Origin: Symbiodinium natans
Lineage: Eukaryota > Sar > Dinophyceae > Suessiales > Symbiodiniaceae
Assembly (NCBI GenBank): GCA_905221605.1
Contig: CAJNDS010001968.1
Location: forward strand, 122,001 to 186,000
Direction of reading: 5' to 3'
DNA length: 64,000 nt
The notes under the pieces are model-generated. The model made no database searches, had not been told where the DNA came from, and saw only the letters and a list, made by a program, of their open reading frames with translations. Positions 38,111 to 47,711 of this stretch are shown piece by piece (position 1 is the first letter of the stretch; each line of letters opens with the position of its first letter). The translations under genes and the position numbers were made by a program.

Positions 38111-38179
38111 GGGGTGGCCCTGCTGCTCTTCCGAGCCTTTCAGCACTCACGCGAGAGGCCAGCAACCCTGAACTCCTGA
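38111..38179 (+). CDS. Candidate exon, hydrophobic
   Basis: TTTCTTTCCCAAG acceptor; GVALLLFRAFQHSRERPATL then NS and TGA. A second frame is open over the same island. Confidence 0.38.
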   Translation, partial: GVALLLFRAFQHSRERPATLNS

Positions 38180-38513
38180 ACTCCTGGACTCCTAAGCTCC
38201 TTAGGGTTTAGGGTTTAGGGTTTGGGGTTTAGGGTTTAGGGTTTAGGGTTTAGGGCTGTGCTACCTATACCCTGTAATTTAAACCCCTGAACTCCTGAAC
38301 TCCTAGCCCAAAAGCCTGAGCTGAAACTCTAAATCCTGAACTCCTAAACCTCAACTCCTCAGCCCCTCAACTCCTAAGCCGTGATTTCCGAAACCCTAAA
38401 CTCCTAAGCCCTAAACCGTAAACCCTCCAGCTCTACAGTCAAAAGTATGGGCCTCGTCCATGTAAAGGAAGAGGACTCACGGTCGCTCGGGCTTTAGGAG
38501 TCAGGTTTAGGGT

Positions 38514-38600
38514 TCAGGAGTTTAGGGGTTTAGGGGTTTAGGGGTTTAGGGGTTTAGGGGTTTAGGGGTTTAGGGGTTTAGGGGTTTAGGGGTTTAGGGT
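38514..38600. repeat. TTTAGGGG 8-mer array
   Basis: Ten or eleven tandem units of the 8-base variant, homogenised. Confidence 0.88.
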
Positions 38601-38657
38601 TTAGGGTTTTAGGGCTTAGAGTTTAGTGCTTTAGGTGTTTTGGGTTTTTGGGCTTAG

Positions 38658-38708
38658 GGAGGGTTATTTCCTGTCCCTTGCACTGTTCTTGAGCACTTGG
38701 AATCTGAA
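38658..38708 (+). CDS. Exon, hydrophobic, strong donor
   Basis: GGGCTTAG acceptor and GTAAGA donor at 38709. Frame EGYFLSLALFLSTWNL is hydrophobic; frame GLFPVPCTVLEHLESE is also open and ends in phase 0. Confidence 0.5.
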
Positions 38709-38802
38709 GTAAGACACCCTAAACTCTAAACCCTAAACCCTAAACCCTAAGCCCTAAACCCTAAACCCTAAACCCTAAACCCTAAACCCTAAACCCTAAA
38801 CC

Positions 38803-38876
38803 ATGCCTGGGAGGCTGGATGAGCCCATTGGTCTGCTTCATGCCTCCTTCGAGTTCATTTTCGATCCGCCCCTTGG
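38803..38876 (+). CDS. Exon beginning with ATG
   Basis: CCATGC start or internal Met: MPGRLDEPIGLLHASFEFIF then DPPL plus two bases, ending at a telomere-type GTTTAG. No AG directly precedes it because CCCTAAA units adjoin, so it may be a first exon. Confidence 0.5.
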
Positions 38877-38990
38877 GTTTAGGGTTTAGGGTTTAGGGTT
38901 TAGGGTTTAGGGTTAGGGTTAGGGTTTAGGGTTTAGGGTTTAGGGTTTAGGGGTCGGGTTTAGGGTTTGGGGTTGACACAGGGTTCATCC

Positions 38991-39127
38991 CTCTATACTA
39001 TTCCCCCCCTAGGTTCCGCCCCTTGAATAGCCTTAGTTAAGCTCAATTATCTCCAAATAGCCTTAATTTTGGGGAAGTTGGGGGGGATGTTGGGGGGGGT
39101 AGTATAGAGGGGGGTAGTAGGAGTGAA
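38991..39127. mobile_element. MITE, family 5 (GGGTTC...CTACTACCCCCC)
   Basis: Left CATCCCTCTATACTATTCCC pairs with right GGGGGGTAGTATAGAGGGGG; core AGCCTTAGTTAAGCTCAATTA is shared with the element at 54390. Confidence 0.7.
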
Positions 39128-39496
39128 TACGCAAAGGGCTTTCAGAGATATTGAGTCTATTTACGTGGTGTCCTGGCAGGATACTAGCTGCTAGCAATAA
39201 ACGCCCTGCTAGCAGGTGACGAGGAGGTTAGAGGAGGGTTCTTCTCAGGTAGCAAAAGGGAGTTCTAGGCAGATTTCGGCTGGTTGACACAAACCATTTA
39301 AGCCTTTGAGGCCTTTCTCAGTGTTTCGTTAAGTGTTTTTGGGAGGGCACTGACGATGGTGTTGTCAACCCTGGTTGGAGGGATCTGCTAGGTCCTACGT
39401 ACCTTATTTTGTAGTCCCTCAATGGGGTCATATCCGGGAACGTAAGGCTTGACGATGGTCCCCAAATTAAGGTCCCCTTCTGGGTTTAGGGTTTAG

Positions 39497-39546
39497 GTAT
39501 GTTCTGCCAATTCTTGGGCGATCTTGAAGCAGACGATGGAAAGTTG
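39497..39546 (+). CDS. Exon of a gene ending at 40262
   Basis: Starts after TTTAG; ATG at 39499: MFCQFLGDLEADDGKL, donor GTTACG at 39547. Removing 39547-39592 (46 bases) joins it in phase to the next exon. Confidence 0.42.
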
Positions 39547-39592
39547 GTTACGTGCTTCAGCATCATGCCACGAGTTGCACCGGCTCGCATAG

Positions 39593-39703
39593 GATCGTCT
39601 TATGGGCTATGAATTGCCTGGCGCGTATTGCTGTATTGTTTTGGGACTCTATGGAGCAAACAGTACATGGGACGATTTTACTGCGGTGATCAATCACATC
39701 GGA
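39593..39703 (+). CDS. Exon, 37 codons with strong donor
   Basis: CTCGCATAG acceptor and GTAAGA donor at 39704 bound exactly 37 codons: DRLMGYELPGAYCCIVLGLY then GANSTWDDFTAVINHIG. Hydrophobic middle. Phase 0 at both ends. Confidence 0.6.
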
Positions 39704-39757
39704 GTAAGAAGAACGAGGGTGACTGTTTAGGATTTAGTTAGCCCCGAATATTCAAGG

Positions 39758-39915
39758 TACCTAACAAGGGACCGGACCATAATTTTGAGAACCAACCATT
39801 TATCTTCGGTAAGGTTCATGGGCCCTTAACATGCTCCCGGGTTCTGATGTATGGGCCCTTTATTTGTATAGGGTACATAAGGGGTATGTCAGGGGTCACC
39901 GTTTAAGGGCCTATA
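39758..39915. mobile_element. MITE-like element
   Basis: CATGGGCCCTTAACATG and GTTCTGATGTATGGGCCCTT with TATAGGGTACATAAGGGG; related to 2205-2300, 14548-14710 and 36003-36140 (GGGCCC, TACAAGGTAAA, CCATGAAACTACCC). Confidence 0.5.
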
Positions 39916-40196
39916 CTAAGAGACTGTGTAACTACCCTAGCCCTAAACCCTAAACCATAAACCCTAAACCCTGAGCCCTAAACCCTAAACCCTAAGGGAC
40001 CATGTAACTACCACCCCTGGATTTCGGGTTATTCAGAATGACTACTCCTAACGCCGCCACCCCCTACAGCCTGATAAAGCATGAAACGTCGAACCCTACC
40101 CCCCCAAACCCTGAACACCTGCAAAACCCTAAACCCTAAACCGTAGCCCCAAACCCTAAACCCTGAACCCCAGTAGCCCTAAACACTAAACCCCAG

Positions 40197-40262
40197 GAGC
40201 TGCACATCCTTGCCGTTTATGTTCATGGCGGCTGGGTTGAAAAAAACAGAAGCGGTTCCTGA
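40197..40262 (+). CDS. Terminal exon with stop
   Basis: AACCCCAG acceptor; ELHILAVYVHGGWVEKNRSG then S and TGA at 40260. Begins in phase 0, as the exon ending at 39703 requires, so 39497-40262 could be the 3' part of one gene. Confidence 0.55.
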   Translation, partial: ELHILAVYVHGGWVEKNRSGS

Positions 40263-40556
40263 AGGTTTAGGGTTTGGGGTTTGGGGTTTGGGGTTTGGGG
40301 TTTAGGGTTAATGAGTTTGAGGTCAGGGTTTCGGGTGCAGGGCTTTAGGGTCTCGGCTTAAAGCTTAGGGTTTTAGGTTGAACGTTTTTTGGTTCCAGGG
40401 TTTAGGGCTTAAGGGCTTTTGGGTTTTCGGGTTCTAAGGATTTAGGGTTCAGCGTTTAGGGTCTAGGGTTTAGGGTTTAGGGTTAGTAAGGGTTTAGGGT
40501 GCAGGGTTTAGGATTTAGGGTTTTGTGTTTTAGGGTGGAAGTTTAGAGGATTTCAG

Positions 40557-40595
40557 CGGATGTTGGGCTGTTTGAATTTCTGTTTCAAGGCTTAA
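40557..40595 (+). CDS. Candidate small exon
   Basis: GAGGATTTCAG acceptor, RMLGCLNFCFKA then TAA. Confidence 0.35.
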   Translation, partial: RMLGCLNFCFKA

Positions 40596-40759
40596 GGGTT
40601 AGTGTTTGGTGCCCCATCAGGCAAGGTTGTACGCGGTTTGTATACGAAGTTTGTACGGGGCGTATCATATTCATCAGGGTGTGACAAGGGTTCAATATTT
40701 ATACAAGGCTAGGACCCTAAACCCCAAACCCTAAACCCTAAACCCTAAACCCGGAGTAG

Positions 40760-40828
40760 CCCCTTATCCCCTTTCTTGGCTGGCACCCTTTTTATTGCTC
40801 GGCGACTGTTGGGCCTAGAAGGGCTTGC
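40760..40828 (+). CDS. Exon, membrane helix, good donor
   Basis: CGGAGTAG acceptor and GTAAGG donor at 40829; PLSPFLAGTLFIARRLLGLE then GL. Confidence 0.52.
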
Positions 40829-40875
40829 GTAAGGGTGCGCTGCAAACAAGGGTTTAGGGTTTAGGGTTTCGGGTT

Positions 40876-40973
40876 TTGGGATCCCCCTTATACTAGCAGT
40901 CCTCAATAGGGATTATCGTACCACCTGTTAAAGTCCTTACTAAGGACTGTTAGTATAAGTGTGAACATCCCAA
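40876..40973. mobile_element. MITE, family 2
   Basis: TTGGGATCCCCCTTATACTA on the left, TAGTATAAGTGTGAACATCC on the right; AGTCCTCAATAGGG and CTTACTAAGGACTG inside. No clear target duplication. Confidence 0.72.
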
Positions 40974-41181
40974 GTCTAGGGTTTAGAGTTTGGGGGTTTG
41001 GGGTTTGTGCAGGGCGTTGCTTTTAGGAGGTTTAGCAGGGTTCAGGGCTTCATGATGTTGCACGCGCAGGCTTAGGGTTTAGGGTTGAGGGTTCAGGCAT
41101 TAGGATTCTGGGTCCAGAGCAGAGCAGGTCTACTACAGGGTTTTGTAGGTTTCGGTGGTAACCCTAAACCTAAGGCCATTG

Positions 41182-41332
41182 CTTGAAGGTTCATGGGACT
41201 CAATAACCACTTATAACTGTACTTATAACCCTACTTATAATTGGGATAACTCCTGTAAGGCCCTTTAGGGGTATTATAAGTAGGGTTATAATTGCAGTTA
41301 TAATTGGTTTGTAAGTCCCATGAACCTTCAAG
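41182..41332. mobile_element. MITE, family 1, best-preserved copy
   Basis: CTTGAAGGTTCATGGGACT at 41182-41200 and its exact reverse complement at 41314-41332. The interior (TAACTGTACTTATAACCC ... GGGTTATAATTGCAGTTATAA) is also self-complementary. 151 bases, no coding capacity. Confidence 0.88.
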
Positions 41333-41547
41333 TGGTGGTTTGGACTTTTGCGTAGGGGGAAGCCCCAACCTTGTAAACCCCACACCCCCCCCCCCCCCCT
41401 AACCCCAAACCTGAAGCCCTAAATCCTAAGCCCTGAACCCTAAGAATCTTAAGCCCTAAAGCCTAAACCCTCAACCCTAAACCCTAAATCCTAAGCCCTG
41501 AACCCTAAGAATCTTAAGCCCTAAAGCCCATACCCTCAACCCTCAAC

Positions 41548-41625
41548 GATTACTTCCGCGAGGTTCCTTTTGGTTCTTCCATCCTCACGCTTGCGCGCCC
41601 CGGAGCAGACACGGCGGAGTTCAGG
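41548..41625 (+). CDS. Exon, unknown protein
   Basis: Reads DYFREVPFGSSILTLARPGA then DTAEFR before GTCTGG at 41626. Even codon use. Acceptor is probably CTAAAG at 41526, inside degenerate CCCTCAA repeats. Confidence 0.48.
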
Positions 41626-41632
41626 GTCTGGT

Positions 41633-41753
41633 TACTTAAAGGATGGGGCACTCAGTATGTAGGGTGATATGTGCCTAAAGTAAGCTTATAAATAAGAATA
41701 TGTGTAGCTACCTTACTTCCATCCCCACTTGCTAAGTCCCCTGATCCTTAAGT
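41633..41753. mobile_element. MITE, family 4
   Basis: ACTTAAAGGATGGGGCACT on the left and CTAAGTCCCCTGATCCTTAAGT on the right are inverted copies; core carries TAGGGTGATATGTG. Confidence 0.65.
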
Positions 41754-41821
41754 AGGGTTCCTGGGTTTAGGGTTTAGTGTTTATGGTTTCGGGGGTTTAG
41801 GGTTCAGGGCTGAACTTTCAG

Positions 41822-41952
41822 AATTTGTGGTCTACTGGCTGCATGACCTCCGCTTCACTGTATTTGGCTTGGCAGGAGAGGGCTCATTTGTTTGTTTGGG
41901 TTTGGGGTTGCTGCTATGGATGCTTTTTGAAGAAAGTTTACGTTTTGTCTAA
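41822..41952 (+). CDS. Terminal exon, membrane helix
   Basis: GAACTTTCAG acceptor; FVVYWLHDLRFTVFGLAGEG then SFVCLGLGLLLWMLFEESLR, FV and TAA at 41950. Helix near the C-terminus. Confidence 0.55.
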
Positions 41953-42374
41953 AGAAAACCCAAGGGAATATGCCCCCCTCCCCCCAAACCCGTGAACCTC
42001 AAGAAAATAAGTACAGTTATAACTGGGTTATTCAGTACCTAGACTCATCCAATCCAACAGCTCCAGTTGAGGACAACGGGTGTAGGTTTTAGATTTTAGG
42101 GTTTAGGGTTTAGGGTTCCGAACAAAGGGTTTAGGGTTCCGTCACTCTGCCGACATCTAGATGTAGAAATGAATAAACATCTTCAAGATCTACATATACA
42201 CAAAATATCTCTATATATATACACATACATAGCACATATATATATATATATATGTACACGCACATACTTGGGCTGATGTGTATGTTTTTTCATATGTACA
42301 ATTTGTGTGTATTGGGGGGGGGGGGGCGGGCGGAGTTCAACATGGTAGCAGGTTTATGATTCTCATTTGATTAG

Positions 42375-42476
42375 GGTTCACTCCACAAGTATGCGAAGCA
42401 TCTCCCTGACATAATGCAGGCGCGTGCAGGAGCCCAATTACTTGCCCATACCACCCCCCCTCATCATCCCTTTTGA
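42375..42476 (+). CDS. Candidate exon
   Basis: TTGATTAG acceptor; GSLHKYAKHLPDIMQARAGA then QLLAHTTPPHHPF and TGA. Thirty-three codons with natural content. A donor could lie near 42420. Confidence 0.45.
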   Translation, partial: GSLHKYAKHLPDIMQARAGAQLLAHTTPPHHPF

Positions 42477-42530
42477 GTTGTAAGAGAGACTACTACCGCA
42501 AGATGCCCGCTCTTATGCAATGGGCTTACA

Positions 42531-42639
42531 TTGGGATGTTCCCCCCTAATAGTAACAGTCCTTAATAGGGATTATAGTACCCCCCCCCCCCTATTAGAAT
42601 CCCGATTAAGGACTGTTAGCGTAGGGGGGAACATCCCAA
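42531..42639. mobile_element. MITE, family 2, with perfect 8-base target duplication
   Basis: TTGGGATGTTCCCCCC on the left and GGGGGGAACATCCCAA on the right, exact inverted ends, with CAGTCCTTAATAGGGATTAT pairing inside. GGCTTACA occurs directly before (42523-42530) and directly after (42640-42647). Confidence 0.92.
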
Positions 42640-42829
42640 GGCTTACATACTAAAAAACCCTAATTAAACCCTAAACCCTAAACGGTTATTGCGTCATCAG
42701 AAAGACTTTGGGGTTTAGGGTTTAGGGTTTACGGTTTAGGGAATCCTAAACCCGAAACCTACTCCCTAACGCCTAAGCTGAACTTGTATGGGCCCTAGAC
42801 CCCCCCTTCTCGCGCCATAGCTGCCACAG

Positions 42830-42892
42830 CTAAGGGCTCTGGGCGTCGCCTGCTGGAGCTTCATGCTGGTGCCGTCGGTGTTTGATGACAGG
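42830..42892 (+). CDS. Exon, membrane helix
   Basis: CTGCCACAG acceptor; LRALGVACWSFMLVPSVFDD then R, running into a G run. Confidence 0.48.
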
Positions 42893-43518
42893 GGGGGGTG
42901 GGGGGGGGTGCCAGTGCGAAACCCTAACCCTAAACCCTAAACCCTAAATAGGGTTAGGGTTTACTAAACACGCTCCGCCACTGTGGCCTGGATCCTGCTT
43001 GGATAAGAACCCAATTCTAACCGTACTTTAAAACCCTAAACCCCAAACCCTCAACCCTAAACCACTTATAAGCCCTTTAAGTGCCCCCATAGGGTTATAA
43101 TTGGGTTATAAGTACTGTTATCATTGAGTTATTAAGTACCATGAACCTCCAAGTAGTGAACCCTAAACCCTGATTAGACGTCCACACCGTAAAGTCCAAC
43201 ACCCCACCAAGACACCGCACCCTAAACCCCCACGATCCCAAGCTCCAAACGCGTGAATTTCAGAAGCACTAAACTGCATCACCCCAAACCCGACCACAAC
43301 GTTGGCCCTTAAAGCAAGATCTGTTCGGTTGCACGCGGTTGTCTAGCATTTTGGGTTTTGGTTTTGGGGTTTAGAGTTTCGGGTTTAGGTAGTTGTTGTT
43401 TGGATTTTCCACTTTCACGGAGGGGTTGCTTGTTGATTCATGATGACTCACTAAACCCTGGAACCCTAAACCTACAAAGCCTAAACCCTAAACCCCATAA
43501 ACTCTAAACCCTGAAAAG

Positions 43519-43599
43519 GTGCTGAGTGCGGGTCCTATCGACTCACGGGGCATTCAGATCAACGGCGAGCACCATTCCAGCCTGTACAAGAGCCCCTGA
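43519..43599 (+). CDS. Terminal exon with stop
   Basis: CTGAAAAG acceptor; VLSAGPIDSRGIQINGEHHS then SLYKSP and TGA at 43597. Natural content and even codon use. Confidence 0.52.
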   Translation: MLSAGPIDSRGIQINGEHHSSLYKSP

Positions 43600-43818
43600 C
43601 TGGGTTTAGGGTTTGGGGTTTCGGGTTTAGGGTTGAAGGTTTAGGGTTTATTTAGGGTTTAGGGTGTAGGCCGGTGTAGGTGTCAGGTTTAAGGCTCAGG
43701 GTTCAGGGATTGAGACTTTAGGGCTTAGGGCGAATTCCCCCGTGGCAATCGTATAGGATCTCTTATTGAAGGGGGGTGTCTTGTAAGGTGTTTTTGTAGC
43801 TTTATATATATATATGTC

Positions 43819-43819
<1 letters not shown>

Positions 43820-43861
<42 letters not shown>
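43820..43861. repeat. GA microsatellite
   Basis: About 21 GA dinucleotides, next to a TA run at 43803-43815. Confidence 0.95.
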
Positions 43862-43863
<2 letters not shown>

Positions 43864-44157
43864 TTTAGGGTTTAGTGCTTAGGGTAGTTTAGGGTAGTTT
43901 AGGGTAGCACGACTAAAGGCCCTTGTAAGGCCTTCCTACTATCCCTACTGTCCCGGGTTAAACTGTTCAGGGGTTCGGGAGTTGGGGGCTGTTAATTTTT
44001 TTGGGGAATCATAGGAGTGCGAGGGTTCAGCCGTGTGCTTGTAAATTGCAAACCCCTGCAAACCCAGCTTGAGTTTTAGGGTTTAAGGGGGGTATGGTTT
44101 CAGGGCTTAGGGTCGAAGCCCTAAACCCTAAATCCTAAACCGGGTTAAGTGCCTCAG

Positions 44158-44287
44158 GGGTTTCTGGGCTTTGTGGGTCAGTGATTTTGGAGCCGGCCTG
44201 CCCAGCGCTCGGCAAGTCGGGTTTGTTTTTGTTGACGGCTCTGTTCTCCTGAGTTTAATGGGTAGTTGGGCTTTTTGCAACAATAAC
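44158..44287 (+). CDS. Exon, 43 codons, hydrophobic
   Basis: GTGCCTCAG acceptor and GTTAAG donor at 44288. Reads GFWALWVSDFGAGLPSARQV, GFVFVDGSVLLSLMGSWAFC, NNN. The minus strand is open too (44128-44448), but splice sites and neighbours favour plus. Confidence 0.52.
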
Positions 44288-44441
44288 GTTAAGTGGGAAT
44301 GACCTAGGTGAGAGGAGCTGAAAACCCTCTTCATAACTAGCCAAGTAGAGGCTGTGTTTCGGGTTGCAGGTCTTCCCAAAGCAATTTGAACCCTACACCC
44401 TAACCCCTTAACCCTAAACCAAGAATCCCAGGACGCTCCAG

Positions 44442-44506
44442 AAGCCACTTACGGGAATCTGGTGGGATTTGGCGGCAGCGGGGCCGCAAATATAGAGGAG
44501 TGTTGA
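44442..44506 (+). CDS. Terminal exon, two possible frames
   Basis: ACGCTCCAG acceptor. Frame ATYGNLVGFGGSGAANIEEC ends in TGA; frame KPLTGIWWDLAAAGPQI ends in TAG and is the one in phase with the exon ending at 44287. Either way a gene end is likely. Confidence 0.48.
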
Positions 44507-44654
44507 CTGATACTCTACTTGGAGGTTCAGGGTCCTACATCATGTGATGCCAAAATGTTCAAAGACAGCTGGGAATCTCACTGGGCGGATCCACAAAGAT
44601 CCTAGAACAATAAGCCCAAAACCCTAAACCCTAAACCCTTGACGCCATGTGCAG

Positions 44655-44694
44655 ATGATTCTGAAGCAACATATATCCAGGGGACTCGAAGCGG
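44655..44694 (+). CDS. Candidate exon
   Basis: CATGTGCAG acceptor; MILKQHISRGLEA and a GTTTTG donor. Confidence 0.38.
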
Positions 44695-44719
44695 GTTTTG
44701 GGGTTATAGTCTATAGTAC

Positions 44720-44896
44720 TTGGTAGCCCAGTGGTACCCTTTTCCCTTTTTTTGGTTCAAGGTTCCCTTATAAAAAAACCCAACCCAAAAAAGGGTACCC
44801 TTCTTATAATATGGTTACTGGGCTACCAAAAGTATAATTAGATATAGTTGCCATAAGGGATTACTATTTAGTAATTATTCCGACCCCTATATTCCA
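44720..44896. mobile_element. MITE, family 3, best copy with conserved tail
   Basis: TTGGTAGCCCAGTGGTACCC at the left pairs with GGTTACTGGGCTACCAA at 44813-44829. The next 67 bases (AGTATAATTAGATATAGTTG ... TTATTCCGACCCCTATATTCC) are nearly identical after the copy at 53842, so the mobile unit may be longer than the foldback. Confidence 0.75.
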
Positions 44897-45219
44897 CCCT
44901 AAAGTGACGCAGGCAGTGGGTACGTAGTTTCTGCAACCCTTGGGAATTAAGGTCATAGGGTTTAAGGTTTGATTTGGTTCTGCAGGGTCTGGCGCTTGTA
45001 TCAAGGGATTCAGACTCATACCCCTAAGGTTGTACCCCTAAAGGTTTCCCATAACACACTCCTAATATGGCCCTTATATTCCGTTAGGAATCTTTAAAAG
45101 GGCCCCCCAAAACCCAAGGGTACAACCTCGAGGGTTCAACATAGGACCCCTAGAATCCTAGCCCTAAACCCTAAACCCCTAAACCCTAAACCCTAAACCC
45201 TAAACCCTGATAAGACTAG

Positions 45220-45290
45220 CGAGGTGATCGGCTTCGTGCTCGGGCTCATCTGGATCACGGAGCTCATGCTACTTGGCGGCTGCACGGATA
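45220..45290 (+). CDS. Exon, membrane helix
   Basis: AAGACTAG acceptor and telomere-type GTTTAG donor at 45291; EVIGFVLGLIWITELMLLGG then CTD. Confidence 0.55.
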
Positions 45291-45393
45291 GTTTAGGGTT
45301 TGGGGTTTAGGGTTTAGGGTTTGGGGTTTAGAGTTTAGGGTTTAGGGTTTAGGGTCTAGGGTTTAGGTTTAGGGTTTAGGACAAGAAGCCTAG

Positions 45394-45473
45394 GGGAAGC
45401 AATAGATCAACCAAAAGCCGGAACCTCAAGCCCTCTGATCAAACATCTGGTTGCTGGGGCTATAGCAAGGGGG
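45394..45473 (+). CDS. Candidate exon
   Basis: AAGCCTAG acceptor; EAIDQPKAGTSSPLIKHLVA then GAIARG before GTTTGA. A second frame is open over the same island. Confidence 0.4.
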
Positions 45474-45728
45474 GTTTGAGAGGGGCCCGGAACCCCTAGA
45501 CCCTGACCGCAAATGCTTGAAGTCCTAAACTTCATCAAGCCCTGAACCATAAACCGCCACACGCAAGGCCTTTCAAGCCCTTAGGTTTAGGGATTAGGGG
45601 CTAGGGTTTAGGGTTTAGGGTTGAAGGATAGATACCCTAAGCCCCGAATCCTCTCCCTGTTAAAGACTATCAGCATCTCTGGCATAGGGACTATTCCTTC
45701 AACTCATTTTGGGCTCCGTGTCTGACAG

Positions 45729-45772
45729 TTTAAGGATTTGGTCCCGAAGTTAGGGATATTGGAGCGCCTGAA
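45729..45772 (+). CDS. Candidate exon
   Basis: TGTCTGACAG acceptor; after two bases KDLVPKLGILERLN, then CCCTAAAC. Confidence 0.4.
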
Positions 45773-45996
45773 CCCTAAACCCTCAACCCTCAACCCTCAA
45801 CCCTAAACCCCAACCTCCGCCTCACATTGCATGGCAAACACACTCAACCATGCCTCCCCCCCAGAAGAAACTCGGGGTTTGGGGTTTAGGGTTTAGGCTT
45901 TTAGGGCTTAAGGTTTAAGGCTTCGGGTTCAGGGCTTAGGGCTGAGGGTTTAGGCACAAAAAGCGCGGTGACAAACGCAGCTTGAGCCGGTCGCAG

Positions 45997-46078
45997 AGTC
46001 TGTCGGGGCCTTTTTGAGAACCCCCGAAAGCTGCTGCACCAGTTTGCGTGCGTTATCATGCTCGTGGTCAGGTTCATC
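45997..46078 (+). CDS. Exon, membrane helix
   Basis: GGTCGCAG acceptor and GTAATC donor at 46079. One base plus 27 codons: VCRGLFENPRKLLHQFACVI then MLVVRFI. Minus-strand frames are open here too, but only the plus frame has both splice sites. Confidence 0.5.
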
Positions 46079-46240
46079 GTAATCTGAACATATGTGTAAG
46101 CCCCAAAACCCGAAACCCCACTGTCGATGTTTTGGACCTTGAGCACTAAGTTTATTCATGGGTGTAGTGGTGGGTTTATGGGTGTAGTGGTGCCCTGGGG
46201 TCTAGGGATTCGGGAGGGGGGAGGGGGGTTCTCTCACCGA

Positions 46241-46378
46241 ACTCGCTGCTACGCATTCGAGGATTGCCGTGGGCCAGTTCGTCGTGAGCTACTGCGTTTG
46301 CAGGCGGAATTTGTGCAGTTGGAATGTGGGACAGATAAACGACTGGATGGATGGTTGCGGAGGTTTTGTTTGTCTTAG
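46241..46378 (+). CDS. Candidate exon or ORF end
   Basis: Reads RCYAFEDCRGPVRRELLRLQ then AEFVQLECGTDKRLDGWLRR, FCLS and TAG. An internal TTTGCAG at 46302 could be an acceptor. Natural content. Confidence 0.4.
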   Translation, partial: TRCYAFEDCRGPVRRELLRLQAEFVQLECGTDKRLDGWLRRFCLS

Positions 46379-46503
46379 CTTTCATGCAATATCCTCGTAC
46401 TGTAAAGCTTGTGAGCGTCTTACTGCGGCAGGGCAACGCCAAAGTCCCTGTACCCCACAGTAAAGCCCCTAAACCCTAAACCCTAATCCCCTTCCCCTTC
46501 CAG

Positions 46504-46556
46504 TAGTCTGCATTTGGAAAATTGATCCGGATCCTTACACCCCGTACACCTTCTGA
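46504..46556 (+). CDS. Terminal exon with stop
   Basis: CCCCTTCCAG acceptor; VCIWKIDPDPYTPYTF and TGA at 46554. Confidence 0.48.
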
Positions 46557-46620
46557 AGCTCTCTGGACAGTTGTCAAGGGCTGAACCCTAAACCCTAAAC
46601 ACTAAACCTAAACTCCTCAG

Positions 46621-46704
46621 CAGCAACAGTGGAAGTGACGAGGGTCCACACGAGGGGCAGCTTTGCTTTGTCCCGAGAAGCACTGCGGGGACCTGCCTCC
46701 CTGG
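46621..46704 (+). CDS. Exon, cysteine-containing
   Basis: ACTCCTCAG acceptor and GTTGAG donor at 46705. SNSGSDEGPHEGQLCFVPRS then TAGTCLP plus two bases. Confidence 0.52.
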
Positions 46705-46760
46705 GTTGAGCACCCTACATTGTAGGGGTTTAGGGTGTAGGGTTTAGGGTTTAGGGTTTA

Positions 46761-46877
46761 CAGGATCAGGGGGACTTTGTAAGTAGGTTCTAAGAAAGGT
46801 AGCTTGCACTTATGACTGCTTAGAAGCCCAATGAAGGTGCTTATATCCCCACTTACTAAGTGCCCGGCTCCTCCAAG
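46761..46877. mobile_element. MITE, family 4
   Basis: CAGGATCAGGGGGACTTTGT on the left and ACTAAGTGCCCGGCTCCTCC on the right are inverted relatives. Confidence 0.55.
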
Positions 46878-46963
46878 AGAAGGCGAACATCCAGGCACCA
46901 GGCAAAATCACTACTCTATATACACCTCCGAGCCTCACATAAACTTCAAAACTTTGTAACCCT

Positions 46964-47017
46964 GACTCCTGCATCCAGCTCATGTCCTGGAAAGCCCAAG
47001 AACTGCAACTGTTTTTT
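46964..47017 (+). CDS. Candidate exon
   Basis: DSCIQLMSWKAQELQLFF before a GTAAAC donor at 47018; unspliced the frame stays open for another 35 codons. The minus strand 46810-47028 is open as well. Confidence 0.38.
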
Positions 47018-47510
47018 GTAAACCCCAAAAGATTGAAAACCCAGAACTACCCGTTAGCCTCCAAGTGCAGATCTGCAGTTAACGGAGTAACATCTGAAAC
47101 CCTAAATCTGACATTCTTAAACCCTAAGCGGCCCTAAGCCCCAAACCCGCCCAAACCCCCAAGCCTTACACCCTAAACCCGAAACCCTAAACCCTAAACT
47201 CTAAACCCTAAGCCCTCAGCCCTAAGCCCTAACTAATCCCTCAACCCTGTCCCAAGCTGTAGCACCTATACCCAACATAGGCGCCCCTAGGAACTCCGAG
47301 GCGCCGCCCAGGGGGTGAAAGTGGTTTCTCAGGGTGCGAGGGTCTTGGGATCAGGGGTTTAGGTTTTAGGGCTTAGGGTCTAGGGTTTAGGGGTTTAGGG
47401 GTTTAGGGGTTTAGGGGTTTAGGGTTTTAGGGGTTTAGGGTTTTAGGGGTTTAGGGGTTTAGGGTCTAGGGTTTTAGGGTTTAGGGGTTAGGGTTATTGT
47501 TTCAGAGAAG

Positions 47511-47711
47511 ATGGGTCTCAAACAGTTGGACTTTTCAAGAGACATAGGCGGGGTACCTATAAGGAAGCCAGGGTGTCATCCTCGTAACCCTAACCACACC
47601 CGCAACCCTAAGCCCCATGCTCTGAGCAATGCTACTTTGGACTCTAAACGCCTTACCCTCGCCTGGATTGAGAGGTTGACAGGGTCAGGGGGGGGAGTTT
47701 GCGGCTTCTGA
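47511..47711 (+). CDS. Possible exon(s)
   Basis: GLKQLDFSRDIGG is followed by GTACCT, a possible donor; further right NATLDSKRLTLAWIERLTG. The middle is repeat-like. Probably one or two short exons rather than one gene. Confidence 0.3.
   Translation: MGLKQLDFSRDIGGVPIRKPGCHPRNPNHTRNPKPHALSNATLDSKRLTLAWIERLTGSGGGVCGF

Noticed and set aside
44745-44770. TTTTTGGTTCAAGG in family-3 elements as a relic of the dinoflagellate spliced leader
   Set aside because: Only part of the leader word (TTTGGCTCAAG) is similar, with a mismatch, and it sits in the middle of a palindromic element rather than at a gene start.
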